Shown here piece by piece: positions 8,610 through 16,915 of a DNA stretch of 27,030 nt. The stretch covers positions 1 through 27,030 of the forward strand of contig QFOX01000028.1 in NCBI GenBank assembly GCA_003241645.1, given 5' to 3'. Under the pieces are notes generated by a model. That model was not told where the DNA came from and did not search any database. It saw nothing but the letters and a program-made list of their open reading frames with translations. Source of the stretch: Azospirillum brasilense. GTDB taxonomy: Bacteria; Pseudomonadota; Alphaproteobacteria; Rickettsiales; UBA3002. Position 1 is the first letter of the stretch; the number at the start of each line of letters is the position of its first letter. The translations under genes were made by a program, and so were the position numbers.

Positions 8610-10523
8610 TTAATGCCCCTGATGGGCGGCGGGCAGCGGATCGTTCTGGTAGAACCGGGCGCGTTCGCGCTCAAGCCCTTCAAGCTGCTGTTTCAGCGCC
8701 ATAAAGCGCTCAAAATTCTCCTGCGTCATTTCCTGCGCCAGCGCCCGCTCGGCCTCGGCGCATTCGGCACGCAGGCGCGCGCGGTCCATGTCGTTGACCA
8801 CCTCGCCCCACATCACCTGCGCCCGCAGGATGCGGATCGTGTCGTCCATCGCAAGGTCAATGCCCAGATCATCCATCGCGCGGGCAATGGCCTGTTTCGC
8901 TTCGTTCGGGGCTTCTTCCTGCACGGCCTGCCAGAGCTGCTCGGCCGTCAGGTCCGGGCTGTGGATATGCAGCTCGGTCAGCAACTGGTGGGTCTGCTGC
9001 TGCCACGGGGCCTGCATGGGCGCGTGCAGCCACATCTCCTCGGCCGCGCCGTCATGCAATAGCGCGGGGTGCGCCACTACCAGCGCCATCATTTTGCTGG
9101 CCGGGGCCATCAGCGTGGCATCGGCCATGCGAATGGGTGGCGGCAACACCGCCGGCGCGGCATAGGGCTGGCCACCCTTGCCGCCGTAGGGGCGGTTGCC
9201 GCCCTGACTTCCCCCCTGCCCGCGTTCGAATTTCTGGAATTTAGGAGGTGCCTGCAGCTCGCGCAGCTTCTCGCGCACGAACTGCTTATAGTAATGCTGC
9301 ACGGTGGGGTGCTTGATCTGCTCGACCTTCTGGTTCAGCGATTGTTCCTGCGCGGCGCGGGCCTCGGGCGTGGGGGCGCTGCCCTGCCCGAAGGCCTGGT
9401 TCCACAGCACAGTGGAAAGCGGCTGCGCATTCGCGATCACGTCATCGAACGCCTGCCGGCCGATGGAGCGGATCAGCGAGTCCGGGTCCTCGCCCTTGGG
9501 CAGAATGGCCATGTTCAGCGTTTTGCCCGGCACCAGCAGCGGCAGCGCAAGGTCGGTGGCGCGCAGCATGGCGCGCTGCCCGGCATTGTCGCCATCGAGG
9601 CACAGGGTCGGCGTGTCCACCAGCTGCCAGCAGATCTGCAACTGCTCGGCGGTGATGGCGGTGCCCAGCGGCGCCACCGCCGCGGCGATGCCTGCCTGCG
9701 CCAGCGCCACCACATCCATATAGCCCTCGGCGATGAGGAGCTGCCCGGAATCCAGCGCCGGGCGGCGTGCGAGGTCAAGGTTGAACAGCTGCCGCCCCTT
9801 ATGGAACAGGGGGGTTTCTGGTGAATTCAAATACTTAGGGGCTTCTGCATTCGGCTCGCCCGGCAGCACGCGCCCGCCGAACGCGATCACCCGCGACTTA
9901 CGGTCGCGGATAGGGAACATCAACCGGCGGCGGAAGCGGCTGTAAGGCGCCTTGCCTTCGATGTGAATTAACATACCTGTTTCAATGAGTTGGCGCTCGT
10001 TGATGCCGTGTTGCTTCATGGCGCGCAGCAGGGCGTCGCGGTCGGCCGGCGCATAGCCGATGCGGAACCGGGCGATGGTATCGGCGCTCAACCCCCGCTC
10101 GATGAGGTAGCGGCGGGCCAGCTCGCCCTCGGCGCTGTTCTCCAGCTGGTGTTCCAGCCAGCTGGTCACCAGCTCCATCACCTGCTGCAGCGATTGCTCG
10201 CGGCTTTCGCGCTCGGCCTCGGCCCGGGTGGGCTGGGGCACGGCAAGGCCTGCCATGCCGGCGAGCTTCTCGATCGCCTCACGATAGCCAAGATGCTCAT
10301 ATTCCTTCACAAAATTGATCACATCGCCATGCGCGCCGCAGCCGAAGCAGTGGTAGAAGCCTTTTTCGTCGTTAATGGTAAAGGACGGGGTCTTCTCTTT
10401 ATGGAAGGGGCAAAGCGCGTGGTATTCGCGCCCCGCCCGGCGCACGGGAATGCTGCGCCCGATCAGCTCCGACATGCGGACCCGGGTGCGTATTTCCTCG
10501 ATAAATGACTGAGGATACTTCAT
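8610..10523 (-). CDS. dnaG: DNA primase
   Basis: This 637-residue protein synthesises RNA primers at the replication fork. The N-terminal CHC2 zinc-binding domain shows C38, H41, C59 and C62 (CPFHKEKTPSF and YHCFGCGAHGD). The catalytic core with TOPRIM domain follows; its metal-binding start is LLIAEGYMDVVAL at about residue 259. A Gly/Pro-rich linker (about 430-460) leads to the C-terminal helicase-binding domain. The length is normal for alphaproteobacteria. The start at 10523 lies at the family's usual place before FIEEIRTRV; its ribosome site is weak. dnaG is usually followed by rpoD; here an opposing gene and a hairpin lie between them. Confidence 0.97.
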   Translation of the reverse strand: MKYPQSFIEEIRTRVRMSELIGRSIPVRRAGREYHALCPFHKEKTPSFTINDEKGFYHCFGCGAHGDVINFVKEYEHLGYREAIEKLAGMAGLAVPQPTRAEAERESREQSLQQVMELVTSWLEHQLENSAEGELARRYLIERGLSADTIARFRIGYAPADRDALLRAMKQHGINERQLIETGMLIHIEGKAPYSRFRRRLMFPIRDRKSRVIAFGGRVLPGEPNAEAPKYLNSPETPLFHKGRQLFNLDLARRPALDSGQLLIAEGYMDVVALAQAGIAAAVAPLGTAITAEQLQICWQLVDTPTLCLDGDNAGQRAMLRATDLALPLLVPGKTLNMAILPKGEDPDSLIRSIGRQAFDDVIANAQPLSTVLWNQAFGQGSAPTPEARAAQEQSLNQKVEQIKHPTVQHYYKQFVREKLRELQAPPKFQKFERGQGGSQGGNRPYGGKGGQPYAAPAVLPPPIRMADATLMAPASKMMALVVAHPALLHDGAAEEMWLHAPMQAPWQQQTHQLLTELHIHSPDLTAEQLWQAVQEEAPNEAKQAIARAMDDLGIDLAMDDTIRILRAQVMWGEVVNDMDRARLRAECAEAERALAQEMTQENFERFMALKQQLEGLERERARFYQNDPLPAAHQGH

Positions 10524-10587
10524 AATGCTCGTTGAACGGCCTGCCAGTTATTTTGTGAGCAAGTGGTATTTTTTCTTTTTTTCGCGG

Positions 10588-10610
10588 CGGGGGGATTGAC
10601 CAGCCCCCCG
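10588..10610. repeat. GC-rich inverted repeat upstream of the metallopeptidase gene
   Basis: Perfect seven-base arms CGGGGGG and CCCCCCG flank a nine-base loop that contains the -35 element TTGACC. No T-run follows on either strand, so it is more likely a protein-binding or structural element than a terminator. Confidence 0.35.
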
Positions 10611-10623
10611 ACCCTCGTATGTT
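10596..10623 (+). promoter_or_regulatory. Candidate sigma-70 promoter for the metallopeptidase gene
   Basis: TTGACC (10596-10601) and TATGTT (10618-10623) are 16 bases apart. Transcription would start near 10630, about 85 bases before the gene. The -35 lies in the loop of a GC-rich inverted repeat. Confidence 0.5.
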
Positions 10624-10715
10624 ACTCACCATACGCGCGGGCAAGCAACCAGCAACAATAACGCGCGATTCACCCACAACCAAGACCACCGACAAAGAAG
10701 ATGATGGGATTCTCG

Positions 10716-11435
10716 ATGAGCAATCGTTTGCACGACAATATGTTACCAGAATATCTGAAGGTAGGCGAAGAAGTGCTGCCGCTGGTGATCAAGCGTCATG
10801 CGAAGGCGAAGCGCATCTGCCTGCGTTACAACCCGACCGAGCATTCCATCGCCCTCACCCTGCCGCGCCACACCAAGGTGAGCGACGGGCTGCAGTTCCT
10901 CACCGACAAATCGCAATGGCTGATCGAAACACTGAACGAGATGCCGCTGAAGAAGCAGATCAAGCCGGGCGTGGTCATTCCCATTTGCGGCGAGCGCGTG
11001 CGCATCAAGCATGAACCTGCGCTGGGCCGCCAGTTCGCGCTGATGGATGAAACGCTGTACATCAGCGGCGACCGCGAATTCTTCCCCCGCCGCGTGACCG
11101 AGGCGCTCAAGCGCATCGCCGCCATTCGCATGCGCGACCTCGCGGTTGAATACTCGGCCAAGATCGGCCGCCGCGTGAACCGCATCTCCGTGCGCGACAC
11201 GCGCAGCCGTTGGGGCAGTTGCTCCAGCACCGGCAACCTGAGCTTCTCGTGGCGGCTGGTGTTCGCCCCGCGCGAGGTGCTGGAATATGTGGTGGCGCAC
11301 GAAGTCGCGCATTTGCGCTACATGGACCACTCGGCCAATTTCTGGGCGCTGGTGGAATATCTCTGCCCCAACCATGAAGTGGCCAAGGAATGGCTGCGCC
11401 TGCACGGCAAGCACCTTTACCGTTTCAATGCGTAG
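10716..11435 (+). CDS. YgjP-like (DUF45 / SprT-like) metallopeptidase
   Basis: This protein of about 239 residues belongs to the YgjP/DUF45 family, often annotated as an M48-type metallopeptidase. The zinc site is clear: HEVAHLRYMDH at about residue 195, with a downstream acidic/His segment. Before it lies the family signature VRDTRSRWGSCSSTGNLSFSWRL. The N-terminal half holds the beta-rich region with KRICLRYNP and LTLPRHTKVSDGL. No signal peptide is visible, so it acts in the cytosol; the substrate is unknown. Starts at 10701 or 10704 are also in frame; 10716 is chosen because GGGA lies six bases upstream. Its stop directly abuts the stop of the convergent XRE gene. Confidence 0.88.
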   Translation: MSNRLHDNMLPEYLKVGEEVLPLVIKRHAKAKRICLRYNPTEHSIALTLPRHTKVSDGLQFLTDKSQWLIETLNEMPLKKQIKPGVVIPICGERVRIKHEPALGRQFALMDETLYISGDREFFPRRVTEALKRIAAIRMRDLAVEYSAKIGRRVNRISVRDTRSRWGSCSSTGNLSFSWRLVFAPREVLEYVVAHEVAHLRYMDHSANFWALVEYLCPNHEVAKEWLRLHGKHLYRFNA

Positions 11436-11684
11436 TCACGAACTACGGGCGCGCCGCACCAACTCATCCAACTCTATTTCAAGCGCTTGCGCCAATCGTG
11501 CGGCTACAAGAATGGTTGGCACAATTTTTCCACTCTCAATGTAGCTCACCGTACTACGATGCACCCCCGCACGGTCGGCAAGCATTTGATGACTAACACC
11601 ACGTTCTTTACGCAGCTGCTTAAGGCTGGCGGCAAATCGCTCAACAAATACCAACGATGGATCTTTTTTCATGCCCGCAATCAT
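11436..11684 (-). CDS. Small XRE-family transcriptional regulator
   Basis: This 82-residue protein is a single helix-turn-helix domain of the Cro/CI (XRE) type. The motif runs from SLKQLRKERGVSHQMLADRAG to HRSTVSYIESGKIVPT, with the recognition helix in between, and the protein ends with a short acidic helix and RRARSS. It has no partner domain, so it is likely a DNA-binding repressor. A shorter start at 11672 is possible. It is divergent from the pilin-like gene and shares a 79-base intergenic region with it, where CGTATA occurs twice ten bases apart. It may regulate itself and the pilin gene. It could also resemble an antitoxin, but no toxin gene is beside it. Confidence 0.88.
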   Translation of the reverse strand: MIAGMKKDPSLVFVERFAASLKQLRKERGVSHQMLADRAGVHRSTVSYIESGKIVPTILVAARLAQALEIELDELVRRARSS

Positions 11685-11691
11685 TCTCTGA

Positions 11692-11719
11692 TTGCGCAGA
11701 AAGGAAACGTGCGTATAAT
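11692..11719 (+). promoter_or_regulatory. Promoter of the pilin-like gene with a possible operator
   Basis: TTGCGC (11692-11697) and a perfect TATAAT (11714-11719) are separated by 16 bases. CGTATA repeats at 11712-11717 and 11722-11727, overlapping the -10 and the start region, one helical turn apart. That is a plausible operator for the divergent XRE regulator. Confidence 0.6.
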
Positions 11720-11763
11720 CACGTATATATTCAAAACTACTTTAGTGGCATACTGCTAAGGCA

Positions 11764-12533
11764 ATGAAAAATGGCTTCAGTTTAGTTGAACTCTCCATCG
11801 TGCTAGTCATTCTTGGCTTGCTGACGGGCGGCATCCTCGGTGGGCAGGCCCTCATCCGCGCGGCGGAGCTGCGCAGCGTCACCTCCGAATACACGCGCTG
11901 GGTCACCGCCACGCAGACGTTTCGCGACAAGTATTTCGCCCTGCCCGGCGACATGAGCAACGCCACCGCCTTCTGGGGCACACAGGACCCCACACCCGCC
12001 ACCTGCGCCACCACGCCCAGCTCCAGCGCGCTGACCTGCAACGGCAGCGGCGACGGGCTTATCAACCCGACTTCTTCCCCCGGTTCCAACGAATTGTTCC
12101 GTTTCTGGCAGCACCTGGCAATGCCGGGCTGATCGAGGGCAGCTACACGGGCACCTCAGTGCCAGCGAGCCCAGTAGGCTGGGGCGCGGTCCGCGGCACC
12201 AATATTCCCATTTCCAAGGTCACCAACAACGCGCTGTGGACGTTCAGCACCTACAATGTAGGCGCGCAAATGTATCCGCAGCCCACGGGCAACAGCTTCT
12301 TCCTGGGGCAAGAGGGCGGGCTTGGTTTCGGCTCCGGCCCCATCATCAAGGTGGAAGAGCAATGGAACATCGACACCAAGATGGATGATGGCCGCCCCGG
12401 CATTGGCAATGTGCGCGCATGGCTGAACGCAATCAATAACGGCTGCACCACCAGCGACACGGCGGGTGTGGCCGAATACGCCCTCAGCGCCACGGGCATT
12501 CGCTGCTCGCTGATCTTCCGCGGTGCGATCTAA
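11764..12533 (+). pseudogene. Type IV pilin / type II secretion pseudopilin-like gene, frameshifted
   Basis: The 5' part (to 12132, 122 residues) starts MKNGFSLVELSIVLVILGLL, a prepilin signal: cleavage after Gly4, N-methylated Phe, Glu5 of the mature chain, and a hydrophobic helix. It continues through a stretch with GDMSNATAFWG and NELFRFWQHLA, then changes to MPG and stops. The remainder continues in another frame from about 12120 (NAGLIEGSYTG) to 12533, with a C-terminal Cys pair (NNGCTTSD, GIRCSLIF). Restoring one A in the run at 12119-12121 joins both into one protein of about 256 residues. No slippery heptamer is present. Either the gene is inactive or this is a sequencing error. No pilus assembly genes are nearby. 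Confidence 0.8.
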
Positions 12534-12535
12534 CG

Positions 12536-14083
12536 CTATCGGCTTTTTTCCTGCGCGGCGGCTAACTTCTCGCGCCACGCTTTGGGCTGCTGGTGATCCG
12601 GCAGGGCCGCCCAGCCGCGATTGAGCACATCCACCTCTTTGTGGCGAAGGCCCAGCGCCGGGCAATCCACCCACTCGCCGTCCTTCTGCACCAGATGCCC
12701 ATCAAGATACATGCGCCCTTCGCGGCCGCGCAGCATGGTAGTGAGGTCCCAGTGGATGTCGCTTTTATTGCCGTTATGCATCAGCACCTCTTCACCGAGA
12801 TACTCATTGCCGTAGCATTTCCCCAGCGCCACGTGGAAGCTGCCGCCGATCTTTTCCACCAGCAGGCCGTTTACCGAATGGTTGCGGATGTGCGGGTTGG
12901 TGCCGATACCGATCTCGCCCACATGGCGTGAGCCTTCGAATTTCGGGTCGCCCGGCTCCAGCTGGTCTTCCAGTTGCAGCACGGCCTGCAGGTCGGCGTC
13001 GCCCTCCACGGCGTGGCCTTCCACGATGCGGCCATGCTCGAACTTAAGTGTAATGTCGCGCATGCGGCGGGTTTTACCGAGGATATCGATGGCGAAATTG
13101 CCCTTCGCCACGATCACGCCGTTGAGCGATTCCTTCACCGGGCCGCTGAATATCTCGCTGCCGGGAATGTTATGCGCCACCACGCTGTTGGCGAAGGTAT
13201 GGCCTTCCAGCGACATGCGAATATCGGTGCCGTCGCTGTTGGTGATGTGCAGTTCCTTCGCGGCGTTGAAAGGCTTGATAAGGTGCGCTTGTGCCTTCTG
13301 GATGGCGCGCCACGGCTGGTCGCACGCCTCGAAGAAGAAATCGAGGTACTGGGCGTAATCCTGCCCGTCGAGCTTCGCTTCATGTTCGGTGGGAATGTAG
13401 GTCAGGTTCCATTCCAGCTCGCCACGGCCGAGGCGCTTGTAGAAATCCTCGGTGGATTCATGGTCGTAGCGGCGGAATTTCTCCGCGTCGCGGCGGTCGG
13501 AAATTTCCGGGTCGATCTCGGACGCCACCCGCAAATTATGGTTGCACGCCGCAATGCGCGCCTGCCGGTGGGCAATGAGCCCATCCAGCTCGGCAGGTTG
13601 CAGCGCGTTCACCAGCACCGTGTCGAATGCGCTGTCGATGAATTCCATATCCACGGGAATGGACTGCGCGCTGCAATGGCGCAGGATTTCTTCCGTGGTC
13701 ACGCGCGACAGCGTGCCGGGATTCAGGCGCAGCACCGCAACGGGCTTGTGCAGTTTCAGGCCCAGCGCATCCAGCATCTGCTGGCCGAGGGCGCGCTGCT
13801 TAGCAGGGTCGCAGGGCAAGTTGGGCAGGTCGTTCCAATGCTGCGGCTCGGCGGCATCCAGCTGCGCGATGAGCGCGGCATCGTTCTGCCGCCCCGCCGC
13901 GGCGATCTTGGCGAGGCGCTCGGTCGCCAGCAGTAGCTCGGCGGCGGTGGCCGCATCGGCCATGGGCTGCTGCCACTGCGCCTGCAATGCCTGCGCGCGT
14001 GCCTGCAGCAACGATGGGGCGGAAGCCAGCGCATTGAGGCTGGCCGAGAGCGTGTCGCAAAGCGGAATATCGATCATGTGCAT
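12536..14083 (-). CDS. M29 family aminopeptidase with an N-terminal extension
   Basis: This 515-residue cytosolic metallopeptidase would remove N-terminal residues from peptides using two metal ions. The C-terminal half carries the family signatures: VGEIGIGTNPHI (metal-binding Glu), SFHVALGKCYG (metal-binding His) and KSDIHWDLTTML (metal-binding His and Asp). Family members usually have about 370-420 residues; here roughly 100 extra residues at the N-terminus form an Ala/Gln/Leu-rich helical segment before LHKPVAVLRLNPGTL. The start at 14083 has AGAAG six bases upstream. It lies 53 bases downstream of the penicillin-binding protein gene on the same strand, and its stop is two bases from the convergent pilin gene. 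Confidence 0.88.
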   Translation of the reverse strand: MHMIDIPLCDTLSASLNALASAPSLLQARAQALQAQWQQPMADAATAAELLLATERLAKIAAAGRQNDAALIAQLDAAEPQHWNDLPNLPCDPAKQRALGQQMLDALGLKLHKPVAVLRLNPGTLSRVTTEEILRHCSAQSIPVDMEFIDSAFDTVLVNALQPAELDGLIAHRQARIAACNHNLRVASEIDPEISDRRDAEKFRRYDHESTEDFYKRLGRGELEWNLTYIPTEHEAKLDGQDYAQYLDFFFEACDQPWRAIQKAQAHLIKPFNAAKELHITNSDGTDIRMSLEGHTFANSVVAHNIPGSEIFSGPVKESLNGVIVAKGNFAIDILGKTRRMRDITLKFEHGRIVEGHAVEGDADLQAVLQLEDQLEPGDPKFEGSRHVGEIGIGTNPHIRNHSVNGLLVEKIGGSFHVALGKCYGNEYLGEEVLMHNGNKSDIHWDLTTMLRGREGRMYLDGHLVQKDGEWVDCPALGLRHKEVDVLNRGWAALPDHQQPKAWREKLAAAQEKSR

Positions 14084-14136
14084 GCGGCGCTTCTAGCAGC
14101 CGCATATGTCAATTTCATGACGGAACACGCATGAAT

Positions 14137-16449
14137 TTATTGGCTGGGGTAGCTGTATTCCATGCTGTCTTTGCTGGGCACTTTATCCATCAGCTTGTTC
14201 CAGAATTCCTCGCTCAGCACGTCGCCCCCCTCGTTGCCGCCGCTGGGCGCTTGCTGCACCGGCACGGGTTGCGAGCCCGGCGGCAGCGGCGTGGGGATCA
14301 TGCGCGTGGGCTCGGCCCCTTCATTCATGTAGCCGAAGGGCGAATCCACCGGCACTTCCTGCGCGGGGGTTTCCACCGGCGCGGGCGGCTGCTCGGCATT
14401 GCCGCCGCCGAACAGCCACGGCAGCAGGCCTTCGTTGCTGGCCGCGTTGTTGGGAATGGGCTCGGGCTTGGTGCCGTCCAGCGCTTTGATCATCGCATCA
14501 TGCCAGATGGCGGCGGGCAAATTGCCCCCGGTCACCTTCGCCATGGGGCGGTTATTGTCGTTGCCCAGCCACACACCGCCGACCAGCTGCGGCGTGAAGC
14601 CCACGAACCACGCATCCTTATAGTCCGAGGTGGTGCCGGTCTTGCCCGCCACATCGCGGCCCGGCAGTGCCGCACGCGTGCCGGTGCCCGCACGCACGGT
14701 GCCCAGCATCAGGTAGTTCATCATCTCCACCGTGCCTTGGGCCAGCACGGGGTTGCTCTCAGCGGGTGGGCGTTTGTACAGCTCGCGCCCCTTGGCGGTG
14801 CGGATCTCCACGATGCCATAGGGCTCCACTTTGCTGCCGCCATTGGCGAGGTGGGCGAACGCGCTGGTCATCTCGAGCAGGGTGGCTTCCTCGGCCCCCA
14901 GCGCGATCGACGGGTTGGGGTACACATCCGGAATGCCGAGGCGCTCGGCCATCTGTGCCACGCGGCGCACGCCCGCATATTCGCTCAGCCGCACCGCCAC
15001 CGTGTTGATGGATTCGCGGAAGGCCTGCGCCACCGTCATGGTGCCTTTGTATTGGCCGGTGTAGTTGCGCGGCGTCCATGTTTTGTTGCCCACGCGAATG
15101 GAGATGGGCGCATCCTCGACCTGCGCGGTGGGGGTGTAGCCCGCCTCCAGCGCCGCCAGATACACGAACAGCTTGAACAGCGAACCCGGCTGGCGCTTCG
15201 CCTGCGCGGCGCGGTTATACTGGCTTTCGCCGTAGCTCTTGCCGCCGACCATGGCCTTCACCGCGCCATCCGGCTGCATCAGCACGATAGCGCCCTGGCT
15301 CACGCGCTTGGCATCGCCTTCCATGGAAAGCGTGTTCTCGATCGCGTCGGCCGCGGCGGCCTGCATGGCGGGGTCGAACGGGGTGACCACGATCAGATCT
15401 TCCTCGGCGCTGCCCACGTAATCGGGAACGGCGTCCACCACCCAGTCGGTGTAGTAGCGCACATCGCTGCCCGCCACGGCTTGGGTGGGCTTGGCCGCGA
15501 AGGCTTTCAGCGCCGGGATGATGGCTTTTTCTTTCAGCACGCCGTTATCGGCCATGTTCTTCAACACCTGATGGGCGCGGGCCATGGCGCGTTCCGAACT
15601 GGCGGTGGGCGCATAGCGCGACGGCGCTTTCAGCAGACCCGCGATCATGGCGGATTCCACAAGGTCCAGCTCGGTGCCGGGCTTGTTGAAATAGCGGCGG
15701 CTGGCCGCATCCACCCCGAAGGTGCCCGCGCCGAGATAGACCCGGTTCAGGTAAATCGCCATGATCTCCTGCTTGCTGTAGCGCCCCTCCAGCCAGAAGG
15801 CGAGCAGCGCCTCGCGCACTTTGCGCGTCAGCGAACGTTCGGGCGTGAGGAACACGTTCTTCGCCACCTGCTGCGTAATGGTGCTGCCGCCCTGCACCAT
15901 GCGGCCCTTGGTGACGTTGACCACCATGGCGCGGGTGATGCCCCAGAAATCGATGCCGTGATGCTGGAAGAAGCGGCGATCTTCGGTTGCGAGCACCGCT
16001 TCGATCAGGGTTTTGGGAAATTTATCGTAGGGAATGTAGCTGCCATACACATCGCCATAGGTGGCGATGATGCGCCCATCCGGCGTTTCCACCGTGATGC
16101 CCTGTTTCTTGCTGATCTTGTCGAGGTCGCGAATGTCCGGCAGCGTCGCCACGAAGAACATCAGCGCCACGCCGCCCAGAATGAACAGCGCGATGCTGGC
16201 GCGGAACGCCATGCCCAGCAGCGCGCGCTTGCGCGAATGGCGGCGCAGCGGTGCGGCCTTGCGGCGTGGGCGGCTTGCACCGCCGCTGCCTGTGCTGCGC
16301 CGTGCCGGTGTCGCGGCCGATGCAGGACGGCGCGCGGGCGCGTTGGCGCGCGGGCTCACTTTGCCCGCAGCATGCCCGGCCGGTGCGCCCTTAATGCGCA
16401 CCTTTGCTTTTTTGCGACGCCGCTTTCTGCGAAGGAAACTGAATGCCAT
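14137..16449 (-). CDS. Class A penicillin-binding protein (PBP1A-like)
   Basis: This 770-residue bifunctional enzyme polymerises and cross-links peptidoglycan. A very basic cytosolic segment (about residues 1-76, rich in Arg/Lys/Ala/Pro) precedes one membrane span (about 79-102). The glycosyltransferase domain shows the catalytic Glu156 in ATEDRRFFQHHGID, plus GGSTITQQVAKN. The transpeptidase domain has all three motifs: S423-L-F-K426, S480-I-N482 and K603-T-G-T606. A Pro/Gln-rich tail ends it. The start at 16449 is chosen over 16539 because AGGG precedes it and the upstream residues look unlike the family. It is divergent from cyaY across a region with two palindromes. Confidence 0.95.
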   Translation of the reverse strand: MAFSFLRRKRRRKKAKVRIKGAPAGHAAGKVSPRANAPARRPASAATPARRSTGSGGASRPRRKAAPLRRHSRKRALLGMAFRASIALFILGGVALMFFVATLPDIRDLDKISKKQGITVETPDGRIIATYGDVYGSYIPYDKFPKTLIEAVLATEDRRFFQHHGIDFWGITRAMVVNVTKGRMVQGGSTITQQVAKNVFLTPERSLTRKVREALLAFWLEGRYSKQEIMAIYLNRVYLGAGTFGVDAASRRYFNKPGTELDLVESAMIAGLLKAPSRYAPTASSERAMARAHQVLKNMADNGVLKEKAIIPALKAFAAKPTQAVAGSDVRYYTDWVVDAVPDYVGSAEEDLIVVTPFDPAMQAAAADAIENTLSMEGDAKRVSQGAIVLMQPDGAVKAMVGGKSYGESQYNRAAQAKRQPGSLFKLFVYLAALEAGYTPTAQVEDAPISIRVGNKTWTPRNYTGQYKGTMTVAQAFRESINTVAVRLSEYAGVRRVAQMAERLGIPDVYPNPSIALGAEEATLLEMTSAFAHLANGGSKVEPYGIVEIRTAKGRELYKRPPAESNPVLAQGTVEMMNYLMLGTVRAGTGTRAALPGRDVAGKTGTTSDYKDAWFVGFTPQLVGGVWLGNDNNRPMAKVTGGNLPAAIWHDAMIKALDGTKPEPIPNNAASNEGLLPWLFGGGNAEQPPAPVETPAQEVPVDSPFGYMNEGAEPTRMIPTPLPPGSQPVPVQQAPSGGNEGGDVLSEEFWNKLMDKVPSKDSMEYSYPSQ

Positions 16450-16467
16450 GGCCGCCCTGTAGCCGGG

Positions 16468-16479
16468 TTTGCATGCAAA
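16468..16479. repeat. 12-bp perfect palindrome upstream of pbp1A
   Basis: TTTGCATGCAAA reads the same on both strands. It lies in the 145-base divergent region between the PBP gene and cyaY, about 20 bases before the PBP start codon. It could be an operator or part of the leader. Confidence 0.4.
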
Positions 16480-16495
16480 ATATAGTGGAATTATG

Positions 16496-16512
16496 GTGCA
16501 GGCCGCCTGCAC
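16496..16512. promoter_or_regulatory. 17-bp perfect palindrome, candidate operator
   Basis: GTGCAGGC-C-GCCTGCAC is a perfect palindrome around one central base. On the minus strand it is followed directly by CATAAT (5 of 6 to the -10 consensus) and preceded by a poor -35 (GGTTTT), so it would exactly fill a 17-base spacer. That placement suits a regulator acting on the PBP promoter. Confidence 0.4.
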
Positions 16513-16594
16513 AAAACCGTCACAGCGCCGCCATGCCACACCCGGCCCATAAGAAGGCTGGCCAAAGCCCTGCCTTTCGCGTTATAGAACCGCC

Positions 16595-16915
16595 ATGGTT
16601 GATGCCTCTACTTTTTTCAAACGTGCCGATGCGACCCTGAACGGGCTGTTCGACCGGCTGGATGCCGCCTACGAAGCCGGCGGCCTCGAGGAGCTCGAGC
16701 TGGAAGGCAACGTGCTCACCATCGTGACCGAAACGGGCAAAACATTCATCGTCAGCGCGCATGCGCCAAGCAGCGAGATGTGGCTGGCCTCGCCACTTTC
16801 CGGCGGGCTGCATTTCCGCGATACCGGCAACGACTGGGCCCTGCCCAGCGGTGAGCTGCTGAGCGACGTGCTGGCCCGAGACCTCGCCACGCAAGGCGTG
16901 GAGATGGCCGCATGA
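16595..16915 (+). CDS. cyaY: Frataxin-like iron donor protein CyaY
   Basis: This 106-residue protein matches bacterial frataxin, which binds iron and modulates iron-sulfur cluster assembly with IscS. The acidic first helix (FDRLDAAYEAGGLEELELEGNVLTI) and the beta-sheet core EMWLASPLSGGLHF are typical, as is the closing helix SGELLSDVLARDL. The length is normal and no targeting signal is present. The ATG at 16595 places the first helix as in the family; the ribosome site is weak. Its stop overlaps the start of the ABC transporter gene (ATGA), so the two are translationally coupled. Why an exporter should be coupled to frataxin is not clear; a role in iron or redox balance is only a guess. Confidence 0.9.
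   Translation: MVDASTFFKRADATLNGLFDRLDAAYEAGGLEELELEGNVLTIVTETGKTFIVSAHAPSSEMWLASPLSGGLHFRDTGNDWALPSGELLSDVLARDLATQGVEMAA

Noticed and set aside
10588..10610. GC-rich inverted repeat as a terminator
   Set aside because: No T-run follows on either strand, and it contains the -35 element of the downstream promoter.
11436..11684. XRE gene as the antitoxin of a toxin-antitoxin pair
   Set aside because: The neighbours are a metallopeptidase and a pilin-like gene, and no small toxin frame adjoins it.
12115..12126. Programmed ribosomal frameshift in the pilin-like gene
   Set aside because: No slippery heptamer or downstream structure is evident, and pilins are not known to use one. A one-base loss or a base-call error is simpler.
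14131..16485. 784-codon open frame on the plus strand opposite the penicillin-binding protein
   Set aside because: It mirrors a gene with all catalytic motifs. Its translation is a His/Arg/Gly-rich pattern typical of the antisense of high-GC codons.
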